Positions 7,512 through 12,635 of a DNA stretch of 12,635 nucleotides are shown here, in pieces. Location: the NCBI GenBank assembly GCA_013205335.1, contig JABMNB010000722.1, positions 1-12,635 on the forward strand, in the 5' to 3' direction. The notes beneath the pieces are model-generated. The model made no database searches, was not told where the DNA came from, and saw nothing but the letters and a program-made list of their open reading frames with translations. Origin of the DNA: Rhodospirillales bacterium. GTDB lineage: Bacteria; Pseudomonadota; Alphaproteobacteria; Reyranellales; Reyranellaceae. Position numbers and translations under genes: made by a program. How positions within the stretch are numbered: the first letter of the stretch is position 1; each line of letters opens with the position of its first letter.

Positions 7512-7892
7512 GTGAACCCGATGACCGAAGACGAACTTCAGGCGCGCATGGAGGCCGTCCTGCCGCCTGCCGACCTCCACGGCCTGTTCGTCGAGGAGTG
7601 CCAGGACCAGGACGTGCGGTTGCGCTTTTCCCCGGCACCGGGAATCGAATGGACCACGGCTGCGCTGCTGTCGCTGGTCGACACCTCGCTGCGTGCCGCT
7701 GCAGGCCTGGAGGCGAGGGTGTCGCATCTCAGCGTCACGGTGCTGCGACCCGCGCAGGCGGCCGACGTGGTTGCGCTATCGCGCGTGATCCGCCGCGACG
7801 GCGATGCATGCCATGCCGAGAGCTGGCTGTTCAGCCACGCCGTCGTCGAGCCGATGCTGCACTCAACGGCGACGCTGATCCGATCGACTTAG
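7512..7892 (+). CDS. Hotdog-fold, PaaI/4HBT-like thioesterase family protein
   Basis: A 126-residue single-domain protein with the hotdog pattern. There is a central helix (TTAALLSLVDTSLRAAAG, about 48-65), then strands SHLSVTVLRPA (71-81), ADVVALSRVIRRDG and AESWLFS, and a last strand near HSTATLI. The LRPA turn is typical of acyl-CoA thioesterase-like proteins. The usual HGG motif before the helix is absent; GIEW stands there, so catalysis on acyl-CoA is uncertain. The GTG start at 7512 is chosen because GGGGAG (7496-7501) lies 10 bases upstream; the ATG at 7521 is too far from it. It diverges from the Nudix gene with only 21 bases between starts, so each promoter must lie partly in or near the other gene. 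Confidence 0.72.
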   Translation: MNPMTEDELQARMEAVLPPADLHGLFVEECQDQDVRLRFSPAPGIEWTTAALLSLVDTSLRAAAGLEARVSHLSVTVLRPAQAADVVALSRVIRRDGDACHAESWLFSHAVVEPMLHSTATLIRST

Positions 7893-7920
7893 CGAGGGTC
7901 GAGCGGACGGCCAGCGTTAC

Positions 7921-8373
7921 TCACGCTCGCCTTCGGCGCAGCTTGGATCGCGCACGTCGACCTGCACCTGTTTTCTTGCGCGGCGTGATGGACACCGACG
8001 TCACGCCCTTCGGGAAGGGATCAAGGTGCCTGTCGCCCATGCGCAAGAGGGCCAGCTTTCCGGGGTCGACGTGCACGGATTGCGTGCCCCCGGCGATGAT
8101 GAACTGAAGGGTCGCCTCACCGTCGACGGCGTAGACGAGTTCGTCGCCATCGGGATGGCGGAGTCTCAGCGGGACGCGGCGTTTGATGGCTGCATCGGTC
8201 GGCTCGGCCTCGCGGATGCGAGGCGCGGTGACGGTGATGGCGGGCAGCGCATTCGAGGTCCCGGTATAGCTCTGCGTCGCGGGCGCGGCGCCGCCGGATC
8301 GGATGGCCTCTTGACACGACGCCGCATGCCGACAGCTTGAGCTTGGTTTAGCAATCTGCCTAAACTCGGCCAT
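7921..8373 (-). CDS. Small cupin-like protein with TonB-box-like segment; 5' end uncertain
   Basis: From the ATG at 8373 this gives 150 residues. The C-terminal half reads as a cupin: motif 1 H73-P-D75-GD-E78 then six residues to G85, and motif 2 G105, five residues, R-M-G113-D-R-H116. These match the cupin metal-site spacing, with Asp for the second His. A basic tail ends in RRRRA. Upstream is PAITVTAP (44-51), identical to the TonB box of the receptor gene at 8836 but in different codons. Such a segment normally follows a signal peptide; here residues 1-43 look polar and random, so the true 5' end may be degraded or frameshifted. The frame has no other ATG, GTG or TTG before the cupin. It converges on the hotdog gene. 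Function is unknown; the gene may be a remnant. Confidence 0.5.
   Translation of the reverse strand: MAEFRQIAKPSSSCRHAASCQEAIRSGGAAPATQSYTGTSNALPAITVTAPRIREAEPTDAAIKRRVPLRLRHPDGDELVYAVDGEATLQFIIAGGTQSVHVDPGKLALLRMGDRHLDPFPKGVTSVSITPRKKTGAGRRARSKLRRRRA
8337..8366 (+). promoter_or_regulatory. Candidate promoter with overlapping inverted-repeat operator upstream of the DUF2946 gene
   Basis: TTGAGC (8337-8342) and TAAACT (8361-8366) stand 18 bases apart as possible -35 and -10 boxes. A perfect 6-base inverted repeat GTTTAG (8346-8351) / CTAAAC (8360-8365) with an 8-base spacer lies across the promoter in an AT-rich island. The predicted transcript start would fall on or next to the ATG at 8372, which lacks a ribosome-binding site, so the message may be leaderless. 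The repeat vaguely recalls iron-control (Irr-type) elements but does not match their spacing. Confidence 0.45.
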
Positions 8374-8764
8374 GATTGCCAACCAGCCGATTTCACGTTT
8401 GCGCTCGCTTGCGCTGACGGTTGCGCTGTTTGCGGTCACTCTCGCCGTCTTCCAGCCCTTGGCTCACGCGGTCATGTTGCGGATGGGCGGCCTCGAGGCG
8501 GCCACTGCCCTGTGGGGCAGTCTCTGCCAGCCCAGCGCCGACAAGGACGAAGGCGGATCTCAGGGCCCGGCGAATGCCAAGGTCCACGATTGCTGCTTCG
8601 GCCTCGCTCACGTGCCGGCGCTGGCCCTGCCGTCGGGCGCATCGATCGCGGTCGAGTCCGTCGAGGCGCCGCAACGGGTCCAAACGGCACATCATCACCC
8701 CTCGACCGGCGCCATCCGCGACGGTCCCAACCAGCCCCGCGCACCTCCGCTTCCGAACGACTGA
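8372..8764 (+). CDS. DUF2946 protein, candidate CruR-type copper-responsive upstream regulator
   Basis: A 130-residue protein: a short basic start, one hydrophobic segment (about 12-33, ending AHA) that can be a signal peptide or anchor, a Cys/His patch, and a Pro-rich tail. Cys52 is followed by the block VHDCCFGLAH (71-80, Cys74-Cys75), the DUF2946 position where metal-binding Cys are expected. His107-109 form a triplet. The C-terminus is NQPRAPPLPND, so RAPP (123-126) lies four residues from the end. In Bordetella pertussis CruR, a DUF2946 protein, a CXXC motif senses copper in the nascent chain and relieves arrest at a C-terminal RAPP, switching off a downstream receptor gene by Rho termination. 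Position (first gene, 71 bases before a TonB-dependent receptor) and RAPP fit that role. The exact CXXC is missing. No ribosome-binding site is seen before the ATG. Confidence 0.85.
   Translation: MIANQPISRLRSLALTVALFAVTLAVFQPLAHAVMLRMGGLEAATALWGSLCQPSADKDEGGSQGPANAKVHDCCFGLAHVPALALPSGASIAVESVEAPQRVQTAHHHPSTGAIRDGPNQPRAPPLPND
8738..8749 (+). promoter_or_regulatory. RAPP codons, candidate translation-arrest site
   Basis: Codons CGC-GCA-CCT-CCG encode Arg123-Ala-Pro-Pro126 of the DUF2946 protein, four codons before the stop. RAPP-type motifs stall ribosomes in several known arrest peptides, and a C-terminal RAPP is the arrest site described for CruR. Confidence 0.55.
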
Positions 8765-8802
8765 CCTCCCGTCCTGCAACGCGCACGCCCGCTCGGCGTG
8801 CG
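8741..8802 (+). promoter_or_regulatory. C-rich tract plus hairpin between uORF and receptor gene (candidate Rho-dependent attenuator)
   Basis: Bases 8741-8780, spanning the end of the DUF2946 gene and its stop, contain 19 C and 7 G, a C-over-G excess of the kind Rho loads on. Immediately after, 8782-8789 (CGCACGCC) pairs with 8795-8802 (GGCGTGCG) around loop CGCTC, an 8-base-pair stem ending 33 bases before the receptor ATG. No T tract follows, so it is not an intrinsic terminator. The role in attenuation is inferred from the CruR precedent. Confidence 0.45.
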
Positions 8803-8835
8803 TGCTGCTTCGCGTCAGCCAATACAGGAAGCATC

Positions 8836-10914
8836 ATGCCGTCAATTCTCAGGGCGACCATCGTCGCCTCCATCAGGCTCGCCCTCGTGCCCTCCATCGT
8901 TCGCGCCGAGGATCTGGCGCAGGGCCAGGCGCCGACCATGCCGGCCATTACCGTTACCGCACCCTCCGCGTCGCTCACCGTGCCGTCGGCCAAGCAGGCT
9001 GAGGAGCAGATCAACAAGACGCCCGGCGGCGTCGAAGTCGTGCCGGCGACCCGCTATCTCGACGGCCGCGCCACGACCATGAAGGACATGCTCGATTACA
9101 CGCCCGGCGTCTGGGTGCAGAGCAAGTACGGCCAGGAGGACTCCAAGCTGGTCATTCGCGGCTCCGGCCTGTCGCGCAATTTCCATCTGCGCGGCATCCG
9201 CCTTCTGCAGGATGGATCGCCCATCAACCAGGCCGACGGCAGCGGCGATTTCCATGAGATCGATCCGCTCGCCCAGCAATACATCGAGATCTACAAGGGC
9301 GCGAATGCGCTGCGCTACGGTGCGGCGAGCCTGGGCGGTGCGCTCAACTTCGTTTCACCGACTGGCCGCAGCAACCCGGGCTTCGCCGCGCGAGTCTATG
9401 GCGGCAGCTACCAGACCTTCGGCCAGCAGGCCGCGGCCGGCTTCAACGACGGACCGTGGGATGCCTGGCTTTCGTTCACCAACCTGAGCGGCAACGGCTT
9501 TCGCGAGCACACCAACCAGAGCCTGCAGCGCGTGAACGGCAATGTGGGCGCCCAGATCGGCTCGAACGCGGAAACGCGGTTTTTCCTGTCCGGCAACCAG
9601 GTGCGCAATCAGATCCCCGGCTCGCTGACCCAGCAGCAATACCTGACCAATCCGCAGCAGGGACCGCTCGCCAATGTGCTGCAGAATACACGGCGCGACG
9701 TCGATTCGTTCCGCTTCGCCAACACCACCGTGGTCGACATCGGCGACGACGCGCTGACCCTCCAGGGTTTCGTGAAGTCGAAGTACCTGTTCCATCCGCT
9801 CACGTTCGCGGTGATCGACAACAACCTTCTCGATTGGGGGCTGACGGGCCAGTACAAGGGCAGCCGCTCCGTGGCTGGCCATCGCAACGACTTCGTCCTC
9901 GGCGTGAACTATTTCGCAGGGACCAACCGTGCCAAGCAGTTCGCCAACCGCTTCGGCGTGCCCGGCGCGTTGACCAACGACAATACGGAGAATTCGACCA
10001 GCATCGAGGTCTACGGCGAGAACTGGTTCTATGCCACGCCCGAAGTCTCGATCGTCACCGGCCTGCAGCTCAACTGGCAGACCCGCGTGCTGACCGACAA
10101 CTACCTGGTCAACGGCAACGATTCCGGATCGGCGGCCTATTTCGAAGTGAACCCGAAGATCGGCGCCCTCTGGGAGCCGCGCCCGGGTCTGCAGTTCTAT
10201 GCCAATGTCTCGCGGGCCTCGGAGCCGCCGACCTGGTCGGAACTGAACCCCAGCGTCGCGCCCGGCTTCGCGCCGCTCGCGCCGCAGACTTCGTGGACCG
10301 CGGAAATCGGTACTCGCGGCATGATCGGCAGCCAGTTCGGCTGGGATCTTTCGATCTACCGGTCGTGGGTGAAGAACGAGCTGCAGCTCCTCGTCGTGCC
10401 GGGCTTCGGCGGCTCGGCCATCGCCATCAACATCCCGAACGCGATCCACCAGGGCGTTGAACTCGGCCTGAACGGCACGGCCTGGCAGGGCGAAAAGGGC
10501 GACCGGCTGACCGGCCGCATGGCACTCACCGTTGGCGACTACCGCTTCGACAACAATCCGACCTACGGCAACAACCAGCTTCCGGGAGCGCCGCCCTACT
10601 ACATCCGGGCCGAAGCTCGCTATGCGACGCCGAGCGGCTTCTACATCGGCCCCAATGTCGAATGGGTGCCGCAAGGTTACTACGTCGACAGCGTCAACAA
10701 CCCGGCCTTCATGACATCGTCCTATGCGCTGCTCGGCGCCAAGGCCGGATACACGGGCTTCAAGGGGGTGGAGATCTTCCTTGATGCGCGCAATCTCACC
10801 AACCAGATGTATGTCTCGAACGTCGGTGTGACCAACACCGCCACGGCGACGAGCCAGCTCTTCAACCCGGGCGAGGGGGCGACGATCTTCGCCGGAATCC
10901 AGGCGCGATTCTGA
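8836..10914 (+). CDS. TonB-dependent outer-membrane receptor (probable metal or metallophore uptake)
   Basis: A 692-residue outer-membrane beta-barrel transporter that uses TonB energy. From the ATG: a weak signal peptide (1-24, ending VRA), TonB box AITVTA (37-42), then a plug domain (about 60-180) with TTMKDMLDYTPGVWVQ, KLVIRGSG, LQDGSPINQADGSGD, IEIYKGANALRYGAASLGGALNFV. A barrel follows with alternating strands and turns, ending in a terminal Phe (AGIQARF) as the barrel assembly machinery requires. A frame exists upstream to 8512, but it overlaps the DUF2946 gene. AGGAAG a few bases before the ATG and the signal peptide fix the start at 8836. The substrate is not readable; the general sequence type is YncD/FecA-like. 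Its neighbours (DUF2946 uORF, PCu(A)C, TonB) point to copper or a copper chelate. It is not Met- or His-rich, so this rests on context. Confidence 0.93.
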   Translation: MPSILRATIVASIRLALVPSIVRAEDLAQGQAPTMPAITVTAPSASLTVPSAKQAEEQINKTPGGVEVVPATRYLDGRATTMKDMLDYTPGVWVQSKYGQEDSKLVIRGSGLSRNFHLRGIRLLQDGSPINQADGSGDFHEIDPLAQQYIEIYKGANALRYGAASLGGALNFVSPTGRSNPGFAARVYGGSYQTFGQQAAAGFNDGPWDAWLSFTNLSGNGFREHTNQSLQRVNGNVGAQIGSNAETRFFLSGNQVRNQIPGSLTQQQYLTNPQQGPLANVLQNTRRDVDSFRFANTTVVDIGDDALTLQGFVKSKYLFHPLTFAVIDNNLLDWGLTGQYKGSRSVAGHRNDFVLGVNYFAGTNRAKQFANRFGVPGALTNDNTENSTSIEVYGENWFYATPEVSIVTGLQLNWQTRVLTDNYLVNGNDSGSAAYFEVNPKIGALWEPRPGLQFYANVSRASEPPTWSELNPSVAPGFAPLAPQTSWTAEIGTRGMIGSQFGWDLSIYRSWVKNELQLLVVPGFGGSAIAINIPNAIHQGVELGLNGTAWQGEKGDRLTGRMALTVGDYRFDNNPTYGNNQLPGAPPYYIRAEARYATPSGFYIGPNVEWVPQGYYVDSVNNPAFMTSSYALLGAKAGYTGFKGVEIFLDARNLTNQMYVSNVGVTNTATATSQLFNPGEGATIFAGIQARF

Positions 10915-10940
10915 TCCAAGGGACTGCTTCAACGAGGGAC

Positions 10941-10978
10941 CCGCCGTCGCCTTCGCGGCGACGGCGGATGCTCTTTTC
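10941..10978 (+). terminator. Intrinsic terminator after the receptor gene
   Basis: A perfect 11-base-pair GC stem (10941-10951 with 10957-10967) and loop TTCGC, followed by ATGCTCTTTTCC with four Ts. It starts 27 bases after the receptor stop, and ends the DUF2946-receptor unit or at least reduces read-through into the copper chaperone gene. Confidence 0.75.
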
Positions 10979-10981
10979 CTG

Positions 10982-10997
10982 GCTGCCGTGGGGCAGC
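10982..10997 (+). repeat. Small hairpin in the leader of the PCu(A)C gene
   Basis: GCTGCC / GGCAGC with a GTGG loop, a 6-base-pair stem that ends 11 bases before the AGGAGGT ribosome-binding site. It could be part of the leader structure of the chaperone message; no function is claimed. Confidence 0.3.
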
Positions 10998-11008
10998 AAT
11001 TCGTCAAT

Positions 11009-11015
11009 AGGAGGT
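11009..11015 (+). promoter_or_regulatory. Consensus ribosome-binding site of the PCu(A)C gene
   Basis: AGGAGGT, 5 bases before the ATG at 11021. It is the strongest ribosome-binding site in the window and predicts high translation of the chaperone. Confidence 0.8.
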
Positions 11016-11020
11016 AATCG

Positions 11021-11497
11021 ATGATCGGACGTCGAACTGCGATCTGCACGCTGCTTGTCCTGTCCTGGACCGCATCTGCATCGGCTCAGGACTACAAGCT
11101 CGGTGCGCTGGAGATCGCGACGCCGTGGACCCGCGCCACGCCGGCCACGGCCAAGAGCGGCGGCGGCTTCGTGACCATCACCAACAAGGGCACGTCTCCC
11201 GACCGCCTCATTGCCGCCCGTAGCCAGGCTTCGCTCAAGGTCGAGATTCACGAGATGAGGATGGACGGGCAGGTCATGCGCATGCGCGAACTCGCAAATG
11301 GCCTCGAGATTCCTGCGGGAGCGACGGTGACGCTCAAGCCCGGGAGCTTCCACATCATGTTCATGGAGCTGAAGTCGCCGCTCACGAAGGACGCCAAGGT
11401 TCCCGTCACGCTCGTCTTCGAGAAGGCCGGAAGCATCGACGTGGACTTCAAGGTCGAGGCCATCGGCGCCGCCGGCGGCGGCCACCAGATGCGATAG
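11021..11497 (+). CDS. Periplasmic copper chaperone PCu(A)C (DUF461)
   Basis: A 158-residue exported protein. A signal peptide (1-22, ending ASA-QD) precedes a single cupredoxin-like domain of the PCu(A)C family. The Cu(I) site is visible: His77 in VEIHEM, Met88 (MRMRE), then His111 and Met113 in FHIMFM, with spacings H-x10-M-x22-H-x-M. Family hallmarks TPWTRATP, GGGFVTITN, GLEIPAGATVTLKPGSFHIMFM and PVTLVFEKAG are present. Members carry Cu(I) in the periplasm and help load the CuA centre of cytochrome c oxidase, often alongside Sco-type proteins, none of which is in view. It follows the receptor terminator by 43 bases, so it may have its own promoter. The next gene begins 9 bases after its stop. 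Together with the uORF, this is the main evidence for a copper locus. Confidence 0.95.
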   Translation: MIGRRTAICTLLVLSWTASASAQDYKLGALEIATPWTRATPATAKSGGGFVTITNKGTSPDRLIAARSQASLKVEIHEMRMDGQVMRMRELANGLEIPAGATVTLKPGSFHIMFMELKSPLTKDAKVPVTLVFEKAGSIDVDFKVEAIGAAGGGHQMR

Positions 11498-11506
11498 GGT
11501 GCAGCC

Positions 11507-12058
11507 ATGATGTTTCCCGATCGTTCAATCGGTGCATCGAACCTCATATCGATCTCGGTGAACGCAGCACTCTGTGCCGCCATCGGGGCTTTTCTCGCTG
11601 GAATCCGTGGAGCGCAGATGGGGCTGGTGGCCGGCATCCTGATCGCCGTGCTTCCCGTCCTCCTGCGCAGGGGCGTGCGCTGGCTCGCCGAACCGGGTGG
11701 GCTGCCACGGCTCGCTGCGGGCGAGATCGGTGCTGCCATCGTAAGGGTCGCCGCGATGCTGCTCGAGGCCAGCGCGGGGCCGTTTCGCTGGCTGGGCGCA
11801 CTGCTGCGCGGCCCGGCCCTGCTGGCGCGCTTCGTTGGCGAGGTTGCTACGGGGGTTGCGGCAGCGCAGGCGCGCGCGGCCATGCGGTTGATCGCGACAC
11901 CGCTCGGCCTCGCCAACCTCGCCGCCCTCGGCGTGATCGCCGTCAATCTCGCCGACCTCGACTTCGCGGCGCCGATCGCCTTTCTCGGTCTTGGCCTGCT
12001 GATACTCGTGCTGTTGGTGAGCGAGAACGAAGCTGCGCAAGAGGCCGAAGAGCCGTGA
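11507..12058 (+). CDS. Predicted four-helix integral membrane protein, unknown function
   Basis: A 183-residue hydrophobic, Ala/Leu-rich protein I do not recognise. Hydrophobic stretches at about 13-33, 37-53, 133-149 and 154-172 look like four membrane helices. The middle (about 54-130) is an amphipathic, Arg-containing helical region (RRGVRWLAEP, RRWLG-like and RGPALLARF segments). The tail is acidic (SENEAAQEAEEP). It lacks Cys/His/Met clusters of a metal transporter. The TAGGGTG ribosome-binding site overlaps the chaperone's stop, 7 bases before the ATG. Its own stop overlaps the TonB start in GTGA. The tight coupling on both sides suggests a role in the same process, possibly as an inner-membrane partner of TonB, but it does not read as ExbB or ExbD. 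Confidence 0.8.
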   Translation: MMFPDRSIGASNLISISVNAALCAAIGAFLAGIRGAQMGLVAGILIAVLPVLLRRGVRWLAEPGGLPRLAAGEIGAAIVRVAAMLLEASAGPFRWLGALLRGPALLARFVGEVATGVAAAQARAAMRLIATPLGLANLAALGVIAVNLADLDFAAPIAFLGLGLLILVLLVSENEAAQEAEEP

Positions 12059-12635
12059 CGTCCGAGCGGCTCGCGCGTCTCGCGCCGCCCGGCGAACTCA
12101 TGGAGCCGCTGCCGGTTGCCGTCCGGCGCGGCATCCTCGCGCTCGTGATCTTCTTCCATGTCGGGGGCGGCTGGGCGCTGACGCAGGTCGAGCCCGTCAA
12201 GCTGATCGTGGGCGAAATCGCGCCGATGGAAGTGCGGATGGTGCCGGCCGAGGAGCCGGCGCAGCCCGAGATCGAGAATTCCGAGCCGCCGCCGCCGGTC
12301 GACCTGACGCCGCCGCCGCCCGAACTGGCGGCCATCGTCGAGCCTCCGCCGCCCGACCTGCCGCCGCCGGAGTTCCCGCTGACCAAGGTCGAGCTGCCGC
12401 CGCCGGACGAACCGCCGCCGCCGGAGATTCCGCCGCTGGAGAAGACGGTCGAGCCCAAGCCCAAACCGCCGGAACCGAAGCCGGCGCAGAGGAGGCCACC
12501 CACACCGCCGCGGCCAGCCGCACCGGTCGACGGCCAGCCGCAGCAGGCCGCCCCCGCGGTGCCGGCGGCGCCGCGCACGGTGCAGGCGTCGCAGCTCGGC
12601 TGGCTGGTGCAGCCCAATCCGGCCTATCCGACGCG
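12055..12635 (+). CDS. TonB energy transducer, partial (C-terminal domain cut by window edge)
   Basis: An open frame of 193 codons from a GTG that overlaps the previous stop (GTGA), with GAGG 10 bases upstream. It contains a cytoplasmic start, one membrane helix (about 26-44, RGILALVIFFHVGGGWAL) with His35 at the place of the functionally essential TonB transmembrane His, and a long periplasmic Pro-rich linker (about 77-160). The linker goes from Glu-Pro repeats (EPPPP, DLPPPE, PPPDEPPPPE) to Lys-Pro (PKPKPPEPKP), the classical TonB order. After that come QASQLGWLVQPNPAYPT, the beginning of the TonB C-terminal domain (YPxxA motif), and the sequence ends. It should energise the receptor at 8836. 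An ATG at 12100 is a possible alternative start and would keep the membrane helix. ExbB and ExbD, if linked, lie beyond the window. Confidence 0.9.
   Translation, partial: MTSERLARLAPPGELMEPLPVAVRRGILALVIFFHVGGGWALTQVEPVKLIVGEIAPMEVRMVPAEEPAQPEIENSEPPPPVDLTPPPPELAAIVEPPPPDLPPPEFPLTKVELPPPDEPPPPEIPPLEKTVEPKPKPPEPKPAQRRPPTPPRPAAPVDGQPQQAAPAVPAAPRTVQASQLGWLVQPNPAYPT

Noticed and set aside
7893..7920. Imperfect inverted match (CGAGGGTCGAGCG against CGCTCGCCTTCG) between convergent genes as terminator
   Set aside because: Mismatched, with a long loop and no T tract; too weak to call.
8512..8835. Upstream extension of the receptor frame
   Set aside because: It overlaps the DUF2946 gene in another frame and has no signal peptide; the ATG at 8836 has AGGAAG and an export signal.
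8765..8835. Cobalamin or other riboswitch before the receptor gene
   Set aside because: Only 71 bases between genes, with one simple hairpin; no B12-box or other known riboswitch core could be seen.
9355..11049. Long minus-strand open frame opposite the TonB receptor
   Set aside because: Low-complexity Arg/Gly/Ala translation, antisense to a receptor with intact plug, barrel and terminal Phe.
12270..12480. CCGCCG tracts as a possible repeat array
   Set aside because: They encode the Pro-Glu/Pro-Lys linker expected of TonB; spacing is irregular and there are no CRISPR-like spacers.
11943..12617. Gly/Ser-rich minus-strand frame resembling a cell-surface repeat protein
   Set aside because: It is the antisense of the CCG-rich proline linker of TonB, which yields GGG/GGC codons by itself.

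Overview
The window reads as high-GC chromosomal DNA of a free-living, Gram-negative alphaproteobacterium. The grounds are strongly GC-biased codon use, GTG starts, a Bug-type periplasmic binding protein, a PCu(A)C copper chaperone, and a TonB / TonB-dependent receptor pair. A Rhodospirillales or Reyranella-like host is plausible, but this is an impression and no marker gene proves it. There are no tRNA or rRNA genes, insertion sequences, CRISPR arrays or prophage genes, and no gene-free stretch longer than about 130 bases.

Left part (1-5128): five minus-strand genes are packed as one probable operon, read right to left. They are a TTC38-type TPR protein, two tandem amidase-signature paralogues, a HAD phosphatase, and the first 27 codons of a membrane-anchored protein leaving the window. 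Junctions are an ATGA overlap, a TAA-ATG abutment and gaps of 9 and 5 bases. A Bug-family substrate-binding protein (5129-6112) diverges from this operon without its own membrane permease. The grouping suggests capture and hydrolysis of small amide or carboxylate compounds.

Middle part (6113-8371): hairpins separate the Bug gene from a minus-strand pair, a DUF4743-type Nudix hydrolase and a small secreted Cys-rich protein. A short hotdog-fold thioesterase-like gene diverges from the Nudix gene. Convergent to it is a small cupin-like gene that carries, unexpectedly, a TonB-box-like sequence and lacks a visible signal peptide.

Right part (8372-12635): a probable copper-acquisition locus on the plus strand. 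It starts with a DUF2946 protein ending in RAPP-LPND, followed by a TonB-dependent receptor and a clear terminator. Then come a PCu(A)C copper chaperone, an unrecognised four-helix membrane protein and a TonB energy transducer cut by the window edge. DUF2946 proteins headed by a metal-sensing Cys motif and ending in RAPP are known from Bordetella pertussis CruR, a copper-responsive upstream ORF that controls a downstream receptor gene through translation arrest and Rho termination. This locus appears to hold a variant of that system, with vicinal Cys-Cys instead of CXXC, a C-rich/G-poor tract over the end of the ORF, and a hairpin before the receptor gene. It is the most interesting item in the window.
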